DNA of 45,673 nucleotides. Origin: Lachnospiraceae bacterium (GTDB taxonomy: Bacteria > Bacillota > Clostridia > Lachnospirales > Lachnospiraceae). Each line of letters opens with the position of its first letter. Positions within the stretch are counted from its first letter, which is position 1. The notes below the pieces were generated by a model that saw only the letters and a list, made by a program, of their open reading frames with translations, was not told where the DNA came from and searched no databases. Both the position numbers and the translations under genes were made by a program. Of the stretch, positions 16,802-25,968 are shown piece by piece. Location of the stretch: the NCBI GenBank assembly GCA_023663945.1, contig JAMPGL010000032.1, positions 1-45,673 on the forward strand, given 5' to 3'.

Positions 16802-19123
16802 TTATAATTTGGAAAGCGTAATTTTGTCATAAAAAAACTGTAATATTTCTTCATATGTATAGCCAAGATTGCCCATAGCCCTAGCTCCGTTCTGGCTCAT
16901 GCCGATTCCATGTCCAAAGCCGCCTCCAATAACCACATAGCTTTCCACCTTTTCTTCCCCTTCTGTTATCACAATGGCAAAAGCGCTTGGAAGCATACCC
17001 GAAATCTTAGACGTATCTCCGCTCTTGCGAAGTACCTGTGTCCCTTCGTTAGCAAGCACGTAACGTACATTATGTTCCGAAAGTACCTTATAGGTTCCTT
17101 TTGTTCCTTCAATCAAAAGCTCATGTATGGCTCCACCGCTGCTCCTTTCCAATACAGAAATGCTCTTTACATCTCCTAGCTTGCCGATTTCCTTTGACAC
17201 AAAGGAACCATCCTCGCATTTTGTCAATACCTGATCCGGTTTTGCTGCATATCTTGCCTTTAGCTGCTTTAATACAATATCCGGATCCAGCCTTGATGAA
17301 TAGCTCCAGCGGTACCAGCCCTCTTCCTTTTCAAAATCCCCTTCTCCAACTGACTGGATAAATGCACGAAACTCTTCTTCCTGCTTCATGTCTTCTGCAG
17401 ACTTTATACAATCGGAGCCGATATTTTTGGCTGTCAGGTGCGCTTCTTCTTCTCCCTGACTGCTTTTCCATGCAAGGATATCCGTTCCATAGCCGCAGGA
17501 GGTAGAATAAAAGTAAGTGTCTGCTACCTGTCCCTTCGACATCACAACCTGCCCTTCCGTTTCGCGTACTGCACTAAGCGCCGCATCACTTTCCGTTATA
17601 TTATTATATACCTGAAAAGCAGCGCTGTCATCCACATGTGCCCCATAGGATTGCAGACCGGATTTTTGCATATGTTTATAGGCATAGCTTCTGGCGCTGA
17701 CTGCCTGCGCCTTTAATGCCTCCTTTGGATAGGAGGACGGCATTTCACTTGGGACTACTGAATACAAATATTCTTCCAGCAAAAGTTCATTAATCAGCAA
17801 TAATCCCTGATCGGTCTTTTCAATTTCCATAGTCCCCCGATATGCAGGCGTCCCCTGTCCTCTTTCAATAGAATAGACTGTAGTTTTGGAGGTAAGGGCA
17901 TCTGGCAGAACGAAAATACGGTTAGAAGTAAACAACTCACTTTCTTTTGAAACGGTTACCTTTTCTCCCGGTTCAAACCGCTTCTCATAGCCTTCTCCTT
18001 TTATCATAAAGGCAGTATCCACACTAAATACGATTTCCTCATGATATGCTCCGGAAAATCCCGTTGTTTTCACTACTACCCGAATATTTTTCATATTTTC
18101 TTCCCTTGTTACAAGGGCAGCCACGATTTCCTTCCCATCCAGCACAAAATCCGTAAAGTCATATCCAATCTTCAAATCGGATAGCTGATAGTCCTCGCTT
18201 TCTCCATAAAGCTTATAAACCTGAATGTCATCTCCATAAGAAAGCTTCCCATAGCCTTCGATTTCCATTTGATTTTCTTTAATGCTTAACAATTTTCCGT
18301 TTATTTTCTCATTATACGGTATAATATCGGAAAGCCTTCCCTCTGAAAATGCCACATCACCTATTACCTGTCTTTCCTCATAAGCCAAGCCTTCCTTATC
18401 CAGTGTCATCTCATATCCCTTCCACAATATGGAAACCGTCTCCGGCAGGTTGCTGCTTATCCATGCTTTTTTCAAGGTAATGGTTCCGGGGCTTTTTTCC
18501 AGCAAAAGCACCAGTTTTTCCTTCGTGGTAATGGCAGTTACCTGGCTGACGCTGTCTGTTTCTTCCTTTTGAGGCTGCCAGCCCTGCTCCTGTAAATTAA
18601 GAATACGCACATCCGATAAATCTTTTGAAGCTGCCAGTACCTGCTCCGGCTTTAAAGGATTTTTTTCTAAATCCAGAGTCTTGTCTCCTGCTGACAGAAA
18701 AATCAGCTCTTCCTGTTTGATTTCCAACTGAGGCGCAAGCAGGTCAGCCGTCAAAAAATAAAATTCCAGAAAATCCTCCCAAAGCAGATAATGCCTTTTT
18801 TTATATTTGGCTGAAAGACCCTCAAGCCACTCTCTGCCAATTCCCGAAAGTCTGTCATCCTCTTTCATCCACGCATCTATCAGCTTTTCATATTCCCCAT
18901 AGGTAAGGCTTTCTTCCTCCCCTTCCAGTTCTTCTAGCTGTTTTAAAGCAGAAGAATCTGCCAATTCCTTTATGAGCACAGCCGCCTCCTTCTTTTTTAC
19001 ATATGTACCTTCCACCTGTCTGCCTGATATCTGGTTCAGAATTGTAACAGTACCAACAATCATAATCCCAATTAAAAATATAAATCCCACTAACTGCCAA
19101 ATAAGTTTCTTTTTTCGATTCAC
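16802..19123 (-). CDS. SpoIID/LytB-domain protein, membrane anchored
   Basis: This protein of 773 residues has one N-terminal membrane helix (about 9-29) after a Lys-rich start, so it is probably anchored with its bulk outside. The SpoIID domain occupies the C-terminal half: YRGTMEIE...EEYLYSVVPSEMPSSYPKEALKAQAVSARSYAYKHM, then DTYFYSTSCGYG and the final FGHGIGMSQNGARAMG. SpoIID proteins are lytic transglycosylases for peptidoglycan lacking stem peptides during engulfment; this long version is probably a vegetative or sporulation cell-wall enzyme. The start is GTG with SD AAGGG. It is coupled to the BrkB gene downstream. Confidence 0.85.
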   Translation of the reverse strand: MNRKKKLIWQLVGFIFLIGIMIVGTVTILNQISGRQVEGTYVKKKEAAVLIKELADSSALKQLEELEGEEESLTYGEYEKLIDAWMKEDDRLSGIGREWLEGLSAKYKKRHYLLWEDFLEFYFLTADLLAPQLEIKQEELIFLSAGDKTLDLEKNPLKPEQVLAASKDLSDVRILNLQEQGWQPQKEETDSVSQVTAITTKEKLVLLLEKSPGTITLKKAWISSNLPETVSILWKGYEMTLDKEGLAYEERQVIGDVAFSEGRLSDIIPYNEKINGKLLSIKENQMEIEGYGKLSYGDDIQVYKLYGESEDYQLSDLKIGYDFTDFVLDGKEIVAALVTREENMKNIRVVVKTTGFSGAYHEEIVFSVDTAFMIKGEGYEKRFEPGEKVTVSKESELFTSNRIFVLPDALTSKTTVYSIERGQGTPAYRGTMEIEKTDQGLLLINELLLEEYLYSVVPSEMPSSYPKEALKAQAVSARSYAYKHMQKSGLQSYGAHVDDSAAFQVYNNITESDAALSAVRETEGQVVMSKGQVADTYFYSTSCGYGTDILAWKSSQGEEEAHLTAKNIGSDCIKSAEDMKQEEEFRAFIQSVGEGDFEKEEGWYRWSYSSRLDPDIVLKQLKARYAAKPDQVLTKCEDGSFVSKEIGKLGDVKSISVLERSSGGAIHELLIEGTKGTYKVLSEHNVRYVLANEGTQVLRKSGDTSKISGMLPSAFAIVITEGEEKVESYVVIGGGFGHGIGMSQNGARAMGNLGYTYEEILQFFYDKITLSKL

Positions 19124-19154
19124 AGCTTTTCCCTTATCCTTATTTTTTCTTAAT

Positions 19155-19186
19155 CATATAAAAAACAGCCCGAAAGGACTGTTTTT
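19155..19186 (-). terminator. Terminator of the candidate 6S RNA
   Basis: On the minus strand AAAAACAG...CTGTTTTTT forms a hairpin (19161-19186) with a run of six T residues. It lies only about 35 bp upstream of the SpoIID-domain gene. Confidence 0.75.
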
Positions 19187-19369
19187 CATTTGTAGCCCGA
19201 AATGCCGGTTCTTGTATTTTGACTCCTAGCAAAGCTAGGTGGGCAACCGCAGGAAACACTTCTGCCTTCCTCTGCGCAATGAAGGCTTGGCATCCATGCC
19301 CCAATATAAGAATCCCGTTTAAAGTAAATGTAGGTTCAAAATGACAAGAGTTATCGCACATTTCAGGAT
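19160..19369 (-). ncRNA. ssrS: Candidate 6S RNA
   Basis: This 210-nt non-coding unit has its own promoter and terminator. The predicted 5' end CCTGAAATG pairs with CATTTCGGG near the 3' end (19196-19204), closing the molecule. An inner pair ATTTTGA/TCAAAAT, the hairpins GCCTTC...GAAGGC and CCTAGC-TTT-GCTAGG, and long unpaired strands between them give the closing stem, large central bubble and terminal arm of 6S RNA. 6S RNA binds the sigma-A holoenzyme as a promoter mimic. Motifs such as TTGAACCTACA and GTTGCCCACC look familiar from clostridial 6S genes, but this is from memory and not from a covariance search. Confidence 0.65.
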
Positions 19370-19375
19370 ATAATT

Positions 19376-19404
19376 ATTATACTCAAAAACGAAAGATATT
19401 ACAA
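19376..19404 (-). promoter_or_regulatory. Promoter of the candidate 6S RNA
   Basis: On the minus strand TTGTAA (19399-19404), 17-bp spacer, TATAAT (19376-19381), with the predicted start at the ATCCTG that begins the RNA's closing stem. Confidence 0.7.
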
Positions 19405-19446
19405 CTGATTTTCTCTATAATTTTTAGATATAATTTTTGGATATCT

Positions 19447-19463
19447 GTAACAATTCAGCCTGC
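19447..19463 (+). repeat. Repeat terminal motif overlapping the phoR stop codon
   Basis: GTAACAATTCAGCCTGC is close to the terminal inverted repeat of the element at 252-395. The phoR stop codon (minus-strand TGA, 19455-19457) lies inside it, so the last codons of phoR are made of repeat sequence. Confidence 0.4.
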
Positions 19464-21113
19464 TTTATTAAAATGAATCGTTACAGTCGTTCCCCTGCCC
19501 TCCACACTCTCCAGACTAATTTTGGCATTATGACAAATCGCACCATGCTTTACAATTGCAAGTCCAAGCCCTGTCCCGCCGATTTTTTTGGAGTGACTTT
19601 TATCTACTCTATAAAAACGCTCAAACACTCTGTCCTGATGGGCGGCGGGAATGCCGATTCCTGTATCCCTTACCATAACATTTACACTGTTTTCTGTCTC
19701 ATTGATAAGGAAATCCACCATCCCGTTTTCTTTATTATACTTGATTGCATTATCGCAGAGATTGTAAAGCATTTCATCAACAATTTTCCGTACACCTGTA
19801 ATTTCCGTTTTGCCGCCAATCAGATTGAGGGTAATATTCCTTTTAACAGCTGCCGGCTGAAGACGGCTGATAATTTCTTTTGATAATTCATATAAATCAA
19901 TGGGCTCACTTGGAAACGGAATACTCTTCCCATCCAGCTCTGATATTTTTATAATGTCGTTTACCAGCGTAATCAGTCGCTGCGCCTCCTCATAAATGGA
20001 CTCTGAAAAATCAATTATCGTATCTTCAGAAACATCTCCTTCCTTCATCAGCTCTGCAAAACCGGAAATAGAGGTAAGCGGAGTTTTTAATTCATGGGAA
20101 ACATTGGCGGTAAATTCACGACGGAGTGTTTCCCTCTTTTCCCTCTCGGTAATATCAAGAATAATAATAACAGCGCCAATCACTTCTTTATCCTCAAAAA
20201 CTGGATTCGCCATCATGCTGTAACAGCGCACATCCCGCATCATGATATTTTCCACCTTTTCTCCGGAAAGAACCTTTGATACCGTATCACGGAAATCTTT
20301 TGTCCGGCAGAACGAAAGCACACTGCCTTCGGCGGGCGCAGTAATGTCAAACAGTCGCAAAACAGATGAATTGTATGTCAAAAGGTCTGCCTCTTTATCG
20401 ATAACAAGAAAACCCTCACTCATATTTTCTGTAATCAGGTTAAATTCAACCTGCTTTTTATGTGCATCTGCCAACTGCTTTTCAATAGTCCTGTTCTGCT
20501 CCGCCAGCTTTCGCAAAAGCGGCGTCAGCTCCTCATACGTTTCATTGTTCTCCGGATGTTTCAAATCAAGTGCATTGATTGGTTCTATAATCGCCCTTGA
20601 CACCCTTTGGGAAAGAAGCACTGTCAAAACCAATGCTGCCAGCATAACAATAAAAACCGGCTGGAGCATTCCAAGCAAAACCGTTATAACCGTATACTGT
20701 GTCGTGGAAATCCGCAGGATACTGCCATCTGAAAGCCTTACAGCATAATTCACCGTTTTTTCTGTTAAAGTGCGGGAATACCGGATACTCTTCCCTTTTC
20801 CCGCTTTCATTGCCTCATTAATTTCTTCCCTGTCGGCATGGTTATCAAGCTTCCCTGCATCTGCCTCACTGTCAAATAACACATTTCCATTGCAGTCAAT
20901 CAATGTTACCCGATTATTCTGTTTTTCAAATCCGTCAAAGAAACGGATTCCTTCCTTCTCAATGGCAAACGAAAGATAGTTCGCCTCATTTTCAAGCTCT
21001 GTCTGTATTTGCATCTCAAAGAAATGAAAAAGAATCCCCATAATAAATGCAAGCGTTGCAATCAGGACAAGAAACGCTGTAAAAAAGGAAGAACGGAATA
21101 TTTTTCTATTCAT
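19455..21113 (-). CDS. phoR: Phosphate-regulon sensor histidine kinase PhoR
   Basis: The protein has about 552 residues. Two membrane helices near residues 10-30 and 145-170 frame an extracytoplasmic domain. A HAMP-like linker, a PAS domain (about 225-325, ENMSEGFLVIDKEADLLTYN) and a kinase core follow, with phosphoacceptor His340 in HELKTPLTS, then N-box, DTGIGIP and the GGTGLGLAIVKH motif. It senses phosphate supply together with PstSCAB and PhoU and phosphorylates PhoP. The ATG at 21113 overlaps the end of phoP by 8 bp and reads into the membrane helix at once, so the longer reading was rejected. It is the last gene of the operon. Confidence 0.92.
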   Translation of the reverse strand: MNRKIFRSSFFTAFLVLIATLAFIMGILFHFFEMQIQTELENEANYLSFAIEKEGIRFFDGFEKQNNRVTLIDCNGNVLFDSEADAGKLDNHADREEINEAMKAGKGKSIRYSRTLTEKTVNYAVRLSDGSILRISTTQYTVITVLLGMLQPVFIVMLAALVLTVLLSQRVSRAIIEPINALDLKHPENNETYEELTPLLRKLAEQNRTIEKQLADAHKKQVEFNLITENMSEGFLVIDKEADLLTYNSSVLRLFDITAPAEGSVLSFCRTKDFRDTVSKVLSGEKVENIMMRDVRCYSMMANPVFEDKEVIGAVIIILDITEREKRETLRREFTANVSHELKTPLTSISGFAELMKEGDVSEDTIIDFSESIYEEAQRLITLVNDIIKISELDGKSIPFPSEPIDLYELSKEIISRLQPAAVKRNITLNLIGGKTEITGVRKIVDEMLYNLCDNAIKYNKENGMVDFLINETENSVNVMVRDTGIGIPAAHQDRVFERFYRVDKSHSKKIGGTGLGLAIVKHGAICHNAKISLESVEGRGTTVTIHFNKAG

Positions 21114-21783
21114 TCTCCACACCGCCCATCTTATAGCCAATGCCTTTTACTGTCTGAATCATCCTGCCGGCATTGCCCAGCTTTACCCGCAGCTTGCGAA
21201 TATGGACATCCAGTGTTCTTGACTCGGTATAGTATTCACCCCACACCTTAGTAAGCAGTGTGTCCCGCCATACCACATTGCCTTCTGCTTCCAGAAGAAC
21301 AAGCAGAAGCAGGTATTCCTTATAGGAAAGCTGTATTTCCTTTCCTGACACTAGGATAATATGTTTTGCAGGCTCTACATACAATTCTCCCATTTGAAAT
21401 ATCTTCTTTGAGTGAGTTTTATCATAACGCCGAATTACCGCACGTACTCTTGAAATGAGTTCCATTGTCCCAAAAGGCTTTGCGACATAATCATCTGCCC
21501 CCATGTCAAGACCCGTTACTTTGTCAAATTCGCTGTTTTTAGCCGTGAGCATAATCACAGGAATATGCTCTGTCTCTGCATGTTCCTTCAATTTTTTCAA
21601 AACAGATAACCCATCTTCTTCCGGAAGCATAATATCCAGCAAAACAAGCTCCGGTATCATGGAATGCATATGTTCCCAAAATTCTTTCGGTGAAGGAAAG
21701 CCTGTTACTTCATATCCCTCCTTTGTCAAGGCATATTTTACAAGTTTTCTGATATTATCGTCATCTTCTACCAGATAAATCAT
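21106..21783 (-). CDS. phoP: Phosphate-regulon response regulator PhoP/PhoB
   Basis: This OmpR-type regulator has 225 residues: acidic EDDD near the start, phospho-acceptor Asp50 (VLLDIMLPEEDG), conserved Thr (MLTAKN) and Lys (VAKPFG), and a C-terminal winged helix (TLDVHIRKLRVKLG...VKGIGYKMG). It overlaps phoU by 4 bp (ATGA) and has GGAGG in the end of phoU. It probably activates the operon through the repeats at 25896-25934. Confidence 0.93.
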   Translation of the reverse strand: MIYLVEDDDNIRKLVKYALTKEGYEVTGFPSPKEFWEHMHSMIPELVLLDIMLPEEDGLSVLKKLKEHAETEHIPVIMLTAKNSEFDKVTGLDMGADDYVAKPFGTMELISRVRAVIRRYDKTHSKKIFQMGELYVEPAKHIILVSGKEIQLSYKEYLLLLVLLEAEGNVVWRDTLLTKVWGEYYTESRTLDVHIRKLRVKLGNAGRMIQTVKGIGYKMGGVENE

Positions 21784-22454
21784 GGGTTTTCCTCCTTAGC
21801 CTGACGCCGGGACTGATTCTGATGTTTCCCTGTTATCGAATATACGACCCACCCGGCTATGTTTTCCGCATGGTCGCCAATGCGTTCCAGATATTTTGCA
21901 ATCATAAGCAAATCAATCAGCGCCTCTGCATTGCTGTATCCTCCCGCTATTGATTTTATCAACTCGCCCTTTACCTTGTCAAACAATTCATCTACCAGAT
22001 TATCGTGTTCCATTACCAGATAAGCAATATCCATGTCCATCTTTACAAAAGATTCAATGCTTTCCGAAACCATTTTAATAGTGGCATCTGCCATATCCCT
22101 GATATGTGTATTGCTCTCAATTCCACTTTCCGCCACATAAGGCGCTATTTCTACAATGTCGGATGCCTGATCGCCAATCCGCTCCATATCAGAAATCATT
22201 TTCAGTGCTGCGGAAACCACCCGTAAATCCTTTGCCACCGGCTGCTGCTGTAAAATCAGTTTCAGGCAGAGCGTCTCTATATCACGTTCCTTTTCATCAA
22301 TCTGCCTATCCGCAGCAAGGCAGGCGTTTTTACTATCCTCATCGCCGGCTGTAAGATATTTTACAGCATTTGTAATGGCTTCCTCACATAGCGCTCCCAT
22401 AGTTATCAGTTCTGAATTAAGCTGCGCTAACTGCTGGTTAAATTGATTACGCAT
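21780..22454 (-). CDS. phoU: Phosphate transport regulatory protein PhoU
   Basis: This all-helical protein of 224 residues consists of two PhoU repeats, each ending in a metal-binding acidic motif (MERIGDQASDI near 115-125 and LERIGDHAENIAGWVVY near 190-205). PhoU links the Pst transporter to PhoR and represses signalling at high phosphate. The start ATG shares a base with the pstB stop codon (TAATG), so the genes are translationally coupled. Confidence 0.95.
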   Translation of the reverse strand: MRNQFNQQLAQLNSELITMGALCEEAITNAVKYLTAGDEDSKNACLAADRQIDEKERDIETLCLKLILQQQPVAKDLRVVSAALKMISDMERIGDQASDIVEIAPYVAESGIESNTHIRDMADATIKMVSESIESFVKMDMDIAYLVMEHDNLVDELFDKVKGELIKSIAGGYSNAEALIDLLMIAKYLERIGDHAENIAGWVVYSITGKHQNQSRRQAKEENP

Positions 22455-23206
22455 TATCCGAACCTCCCTGTAATGTAATCCTCTGTTCTCTTATCTGAAG
22501 GCGCTGAGAACATTTTTTCAGTATCATCAAATTCTACCACCTCTCCCAAAAGAAAAAATGCAGTTTTATCCGCAATCCGCACAGCCTGCTGCATATTGTG
22601 CGTTACCATAATAATCGTGTACTTCTCTTTCAGCTCCATTGCTAAATCTTCAATCTTGGAAGTAGAAATCGGATCCAGCGCCGATGTGGGTTCATCCATA
22701 AGGAGTACTTCCGGTTCCACGGCAAGCGCCCTTGCAATACAAAGCCGCTGCTGCTGTCCCCCACTCATTCCCAACGCACTCTTTTTTAGCCGATCCTTAC
22801 ATTCATCCCAAATGGCAGCCTGCGTCAGGGAACGCTCTACGATTTCATCCAGCTTCACTCTCGATTTGATTCCATGTATTCTTGGTCCGTATGCAATATT
22901 ATCATAAATGCTCATAGGAAAGGGATTTGGTTTCTGAAACACCATTCCCACACGCTTCCTTAGAATATTTACATCCATATCCCTGTAAACATCCGTATCA
23001 GATAACCTGATTTCTCCCTCAATCCGACAATTGTCCACCAAATCATTCATACGGTTCAGCGTCTTTAAATATGTAGACTTTCCACAGCCGGAAGGTCCGA
23101 TTAGCGCTGTAATTTTCTTTTCAGAAAGAGATATATTGATATTTTTCAAGGCATGATGGGCTCCATACCATAAATTCAAATTTTTTGTGGTTATTATATC
23201 ATTCAT
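22454..23206 (-). CDS. pstB: Phosphate ABC transporter ATP-binding protein PstB
   Basis: The protein has 250 residues with Walker [10 protein letters not shown] (37-45), Q-loop [21 protein letters not shown], signature [10 protein letters not shown], Walker [14 protein letters not shown] and switch His in MVTHNM. The [11 protein letters not shown] stretch is diagnostic for PstB. It powers phosphate import by PstCA. ATG follows AAAGGAGG, and the gene lies 38 bp after pstA. Confidence 0.97.
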   Translation of the reverse strand: MNDIITTKNLNLWYGAHHALKNINISLSEKKITALIGPSGCGKSTYLKTLNRMNDLVDNCRIEGEIRLSDTDVYRDMDVNILRKRVGMVFQKPNPFPMSIYDNIAYGPRIHGIKSRVKLDEIVERSLTQAAIWDECKDRLKKSALGMSGGQQQRLCIARALAVEPEVLLMDEPTSALDPISTSKIEDLAMELKEKYTIIMVTHNMQQAVRIADKTAFFLLGEVVEFDDTEKMFSAPSDKRTEDYITGRFG

Positions 23207-23244
23207 ATGTTAACCTCCTTTCATAAACTTCCAGTTCTCATATT

Positions 23245-24102
23245 TTATGTCTTTTTCAGTTTTTTTGCTGTCAGCTTTGCTGACATATTGATAAGGAATG
23301 TCAGTACAAGCAGTATTAAGGCAATAGCAAAGGCAACATCAAACTGCCCCCGCTCCTTTGCATACATATAAAGTGCAACGGTAAGAGAAGAACCGGCATT
23401 CCCCGGCTGTACCGCCTCCAGTGCATTTAACATTTCATTCGCCATTCCAGCAGTGAAAAGCAGTGCTGCACTTTCCCCTACCACTCTTCCCACAGACAGA
23501 ATGCATCCCGTTACAATTCCATCAATGACACAGGGCAGGACAACTGTACGAATCATATACCATTTTCCGGCTCCCAGTCCCAACGCTCCTTCACGGTATG
23601 CTGCCGGCACCGTTTTTAAGCTTTCTTCCGTTGTGCGGATAATTGTCGGAAGCGTCATAATAACAAGAGTAAGCGCTCCTGCCAGCAGACTTGTCCCCAG
23701 CGAAAAAAACTGTACAAACACCAGCATCCCAACCAGCCCGTATATAATGGAAGGGATTCCTGCAAGCGTTTCCGTTGCCAATTCAATTATTTTCACAAGT
23801 TTTCTGTTTTTTGTATATTCGTTAAGATAAATAGCTGCGCCTACTCCCAGCGGCAGCACAAGGATCAGCGTCAGGATGATAATATACAGCGTATTCAAAA
23901 TATTAGGCAGGATTCCAACCGTCCCTTTAAGAAGACTGGATTTCGTGGAAATAAGCTTCCATGAAACAAAAGGGATTCCACGATATAGGATATATCCAAT
24001 CAAACCGAACAAAAGAACACAAATCAGCCCTGCCGCCAAATACATCATCATGTTTAAAAACAATCCCTTGATTTTTCTTGCTGTCGATATGGTATCAGTC
24101 AT
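23245..24102 (-). CDS. pstA: Phosphate ABC transporter permease PstA
   Basis: The protein has about 285 residues, six membrane helices and the ABC permease EAA-type loop (YREGALGLGAGKWYMIRTVVLP). IPSIIYGLVGM is characteristic of PstA/PstC. It forms the channel with PstC. The start at 24102 was chosen because AAGGGG is nine bases upstream; another ATG 9 bp earlier touches that SD. The start overlaps pstC by 8 bp. Confidence 0.93.
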   Translation of the reverse strand: MTDTISTARKIKGLFLNMMMYLAAGLICVLLFGLIGYILYRGIPFVSWKLISTKSSLLKGTVGILPNILNTLYIIILTLILVLPLGVGAAIYLNEYTKNRKLVKIIELATETLAGIPSIIYGLVGMLVFVQFFSLGTSLLAGALTLVIMTLPTIIRTTEESLKTVPAAYREGALGLGAGKWYMIRTVVLPCVIDGIVTGCILSVGRVVGESAALLFTAGMANEMLNALEAVQPGNAGSSLTVALYMYAKERGQFDVAFAIALILLVLTFLINMSAKLTAKKLKKT

Positions 24103-24976
24103 TTCGCCCATCCCCTTTCACAATCAGATTTAAAATAAGATTGATGGCCATAATAAACAAAAATAATACAAGTGCAATGGAAAACAGCGCCTGCCGCTGC
24201 AGCCCGGAGGAATAAGACATCTCACTTGCCACAGCCGTTGTCAGAAAGCGGACGCTTCCAAAAAGCCTTGGCATGTTAGAGACATTTCCTGCAACCATCA
24301 TAACTGCCATTGCCTCGCCAATTGCCCTGCCGATGCCAAGCACAACTGCGGTTATAATACCGCTCTTTGCTGCCGGGACGACTACCTTAAATACTGTTTC
24401 CGTCTTTGTTGCGCCAAGTGCAAGGGATGCCTCTTCGTATTCTTTCGGCACTGCCTTAATAGCTGTTTCCGAAACAGATATGACCGAAGGCAGAATCATA
24501 ATGGCAAGAACAAGAATTGCTGAAAACAGAGTTGCACCGTCTGGAAGCAGAAATGCCTTGCGGACACACGGCACAATAAGTATCATGCCCACAAGCCCGT
24601 AAACCACAGAAGGTATTCCTGCAAGCAAATCAACTATATTTCTTACTGTATTGCCTATTCCCCGTGGAGACATTTTCGCCAGAAAGACAGCACATAAAAG
24701 CCCAACCGGCACGCCTATGATAATCGCCCCACATGTTCCATATAGGGAAGTCAGGATAAAAGGCAGTATACCATAAGAAGCTTCGACAGCAGTAGAAGCC
24801 CAAGTGGTCCCAAACAGGAAATCAGACAGCCCGATTTCCTTTATTGCCGGAATACCGCTTATTACAAGAAATATGGTAATGAGTATGACAAACAGTATCG
24901 TAAGGATTCCACATGCCAGAAATATCAGATTCATGGCTTTTTCCATCAGCTTTGCCGTCTTTTTTATTTTTTTCAT
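24095..24976 (-). CDS. pstC: Phosphate ABC transporter permease PstC
   Basis: This inner-membrane subunit has about 293 residues and six helices. It contains IPSVVYGLVGMILIVP and the EAA loop EYEEASLALGATKTETVFKV, and it pairs with PstA. ATG at 24976 has GGAGG five bases upstream; a more upstream ATG overlaps the SD and was rejected. The gene begins 13 bp after pstS, within the same operon. Confidence 0.93.
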   Translation of the reverse strand: MKKIKKTAKLMEKAMNLIFLACGILTILFVILITIFLVISGIPAIKEIGLSDFLFGTTWASTAVEASYGILPFILTSLYGTCGAIIIGVPVGLLCAVFLAKMSPRGIGNTVRNIVDLLAGIPSVVYGLVGMILIVPCVRKAFLLPDGATLFSAILVLAIMILPSVISVSETAIKAVPKEYEEASLALGATKTETVFKVVVPAAKSGIITAVVLGIGRAIGEAMAVMMVAGNVSNMPRLFGSVRFLTTAVASEMSYSSGLQRQALFSIALVLFLFIMAINLILNLIVKGDGRND

Positions 24977-24989
24977 GACAACCTCCATT

Positions 24990-25838
24990 TTACCTGATTA
25001 CAGGTACTGCTCCTGCCTCCGTAATCAGGTCATCTGCCTGTTCGCTTGTGGCAAAATCAAAAAAATCCTGTGCCGCTTTGGAAAGAGGGACATCTTTTTT
25101 GGTAACAAGTACAAAGTTTCTTTGGATTTTGTACTGTCCGTTCTGAATCGCATCCGTTGTCGGAACTACGCCTTCAATACTGATTACTTTGACACTGTCA
25201 TTTACCGAGGCAACGGAAGCATAGCCAACGGCATTGGGATTGCCGGATACTGTTTGTACGACGTCTCCTGTAGAGGTAAGCTCCTGAGAATACTTACAGT
25301 TATCTTTTGTACCTGTAATCTCCTCAAAACCATCCCTTGTTCCGGAAGCTGCCTCACGTCCAATACAGACAATTGGCGCATCCTCGCCGCCAACCTCTTT
25401 CCAGTTCGCAATCTCACCGGTATAAATCTTTCCAACCTGTTCCACGTTCAAATCAGTAATCGGGTTAGCCGGATTTACAATAATTGCAATCCCATCAATG
25501 GCAACCACTATAGCCGTCAAGCCTGCCTGCTCCTCCTCTTTCAAATCACGGCTTGCCAGCCCTATATCACATCTTCCCTCAGACACTGCCTGAATACCAG
25601 AGCTGGAGCCTGTAGGATTATAGGTAACCTTTATGTCCCCATGCTCTTCCATATAAGCCTCACTCAGAAATCCGATTACCTTTTCCATCGAGGTGGAACC
25701 ATCTGTTGATACGGTTTGGGAACTATCTGTTTTCTTTTCATCCACCTTACCCCCACCAGTTGAACGCTCTGTGCCGCATCCGGTTACTGTTCCTATAAGC
25801 ACTGCCAGCACAACTGCAAATACAATTATATTTTTCAT
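24990..25838 (-). CDS. pstS: Phosphate-binding lipoprotein PstS
   Basis: The protein has about 282 residues. A short lipoprotein signal with lipobox VTGC puts the lipidated Cys near residue 21. The mature part is a periplasmic-binding-like fold with the phosphate-loop motif DGSTSMEKVI, then NPTGSSSGIQAV and GREAASGTRDGFEEI, which bind phosphate in PstS. It captures phosphate outside the membrane for PstCA. The start at 25838 was chosen because AAGGAG lies 11 bases upstream and it leads directly into the signal peptide. It is the first gene of the operon, behind Pho-box-like repeats. Confidence 0.94.
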   Translation of the reverse strand: MKNIIVFAVVLAVLIGTVTGCGTERSTGGGKVDEKKTDSSQTVSTDGSTSMEKVIGFLSEAYMEEHGDIKVTYNPTGSSSGIQAVSEGRCDIGLASRDLKEEEQAGLTAIVVAIDGIAIIVNPANPITDLNVEQVGKIYTGEIANWKEVGGEDAPIVCIGREAASGTRDGFEEITGTKDNCKYSQELTSTGDVVQTVSGNPNAVGYASVASVNDSVKVISIEGVVPTTDAIQNGQYKIQRNFVLVTKKDVPLSKAAQDFFDFATSEQADDLITEAGAVPVIR

Positions 25839-25878
25839 AAATAAACACGCTCCTTTGAAATATTTTTTGTACAAGTAC

Positions 25879-25934
25879 ATTGTACCTATGCCAACGTTAA
25901 TTCCAAAAGTGCGTGTATGTTAATTCTAAGTTAA
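25879..25934 (-). promoter_or_regulatory. Pho-box-like promoter of the pst-pho operon
   Basis: On the minus strand the direct repeat TTAAC occurs three times (25930-25934, 25919-25923, 25896-25900), 11 and 23 bp apart, close to one and two turns of a PhoP box made of TTAACA-like units on 11-bp spacing. A TACAAT -10 (25879-25884) follows without a consensus -35, as expected for a PhoP-activated promoter. Confidence 0.7.
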
Positions 25935-25968
25935 TTTTTATAAGACAATTAAAAATCGGGGCAGCTCC

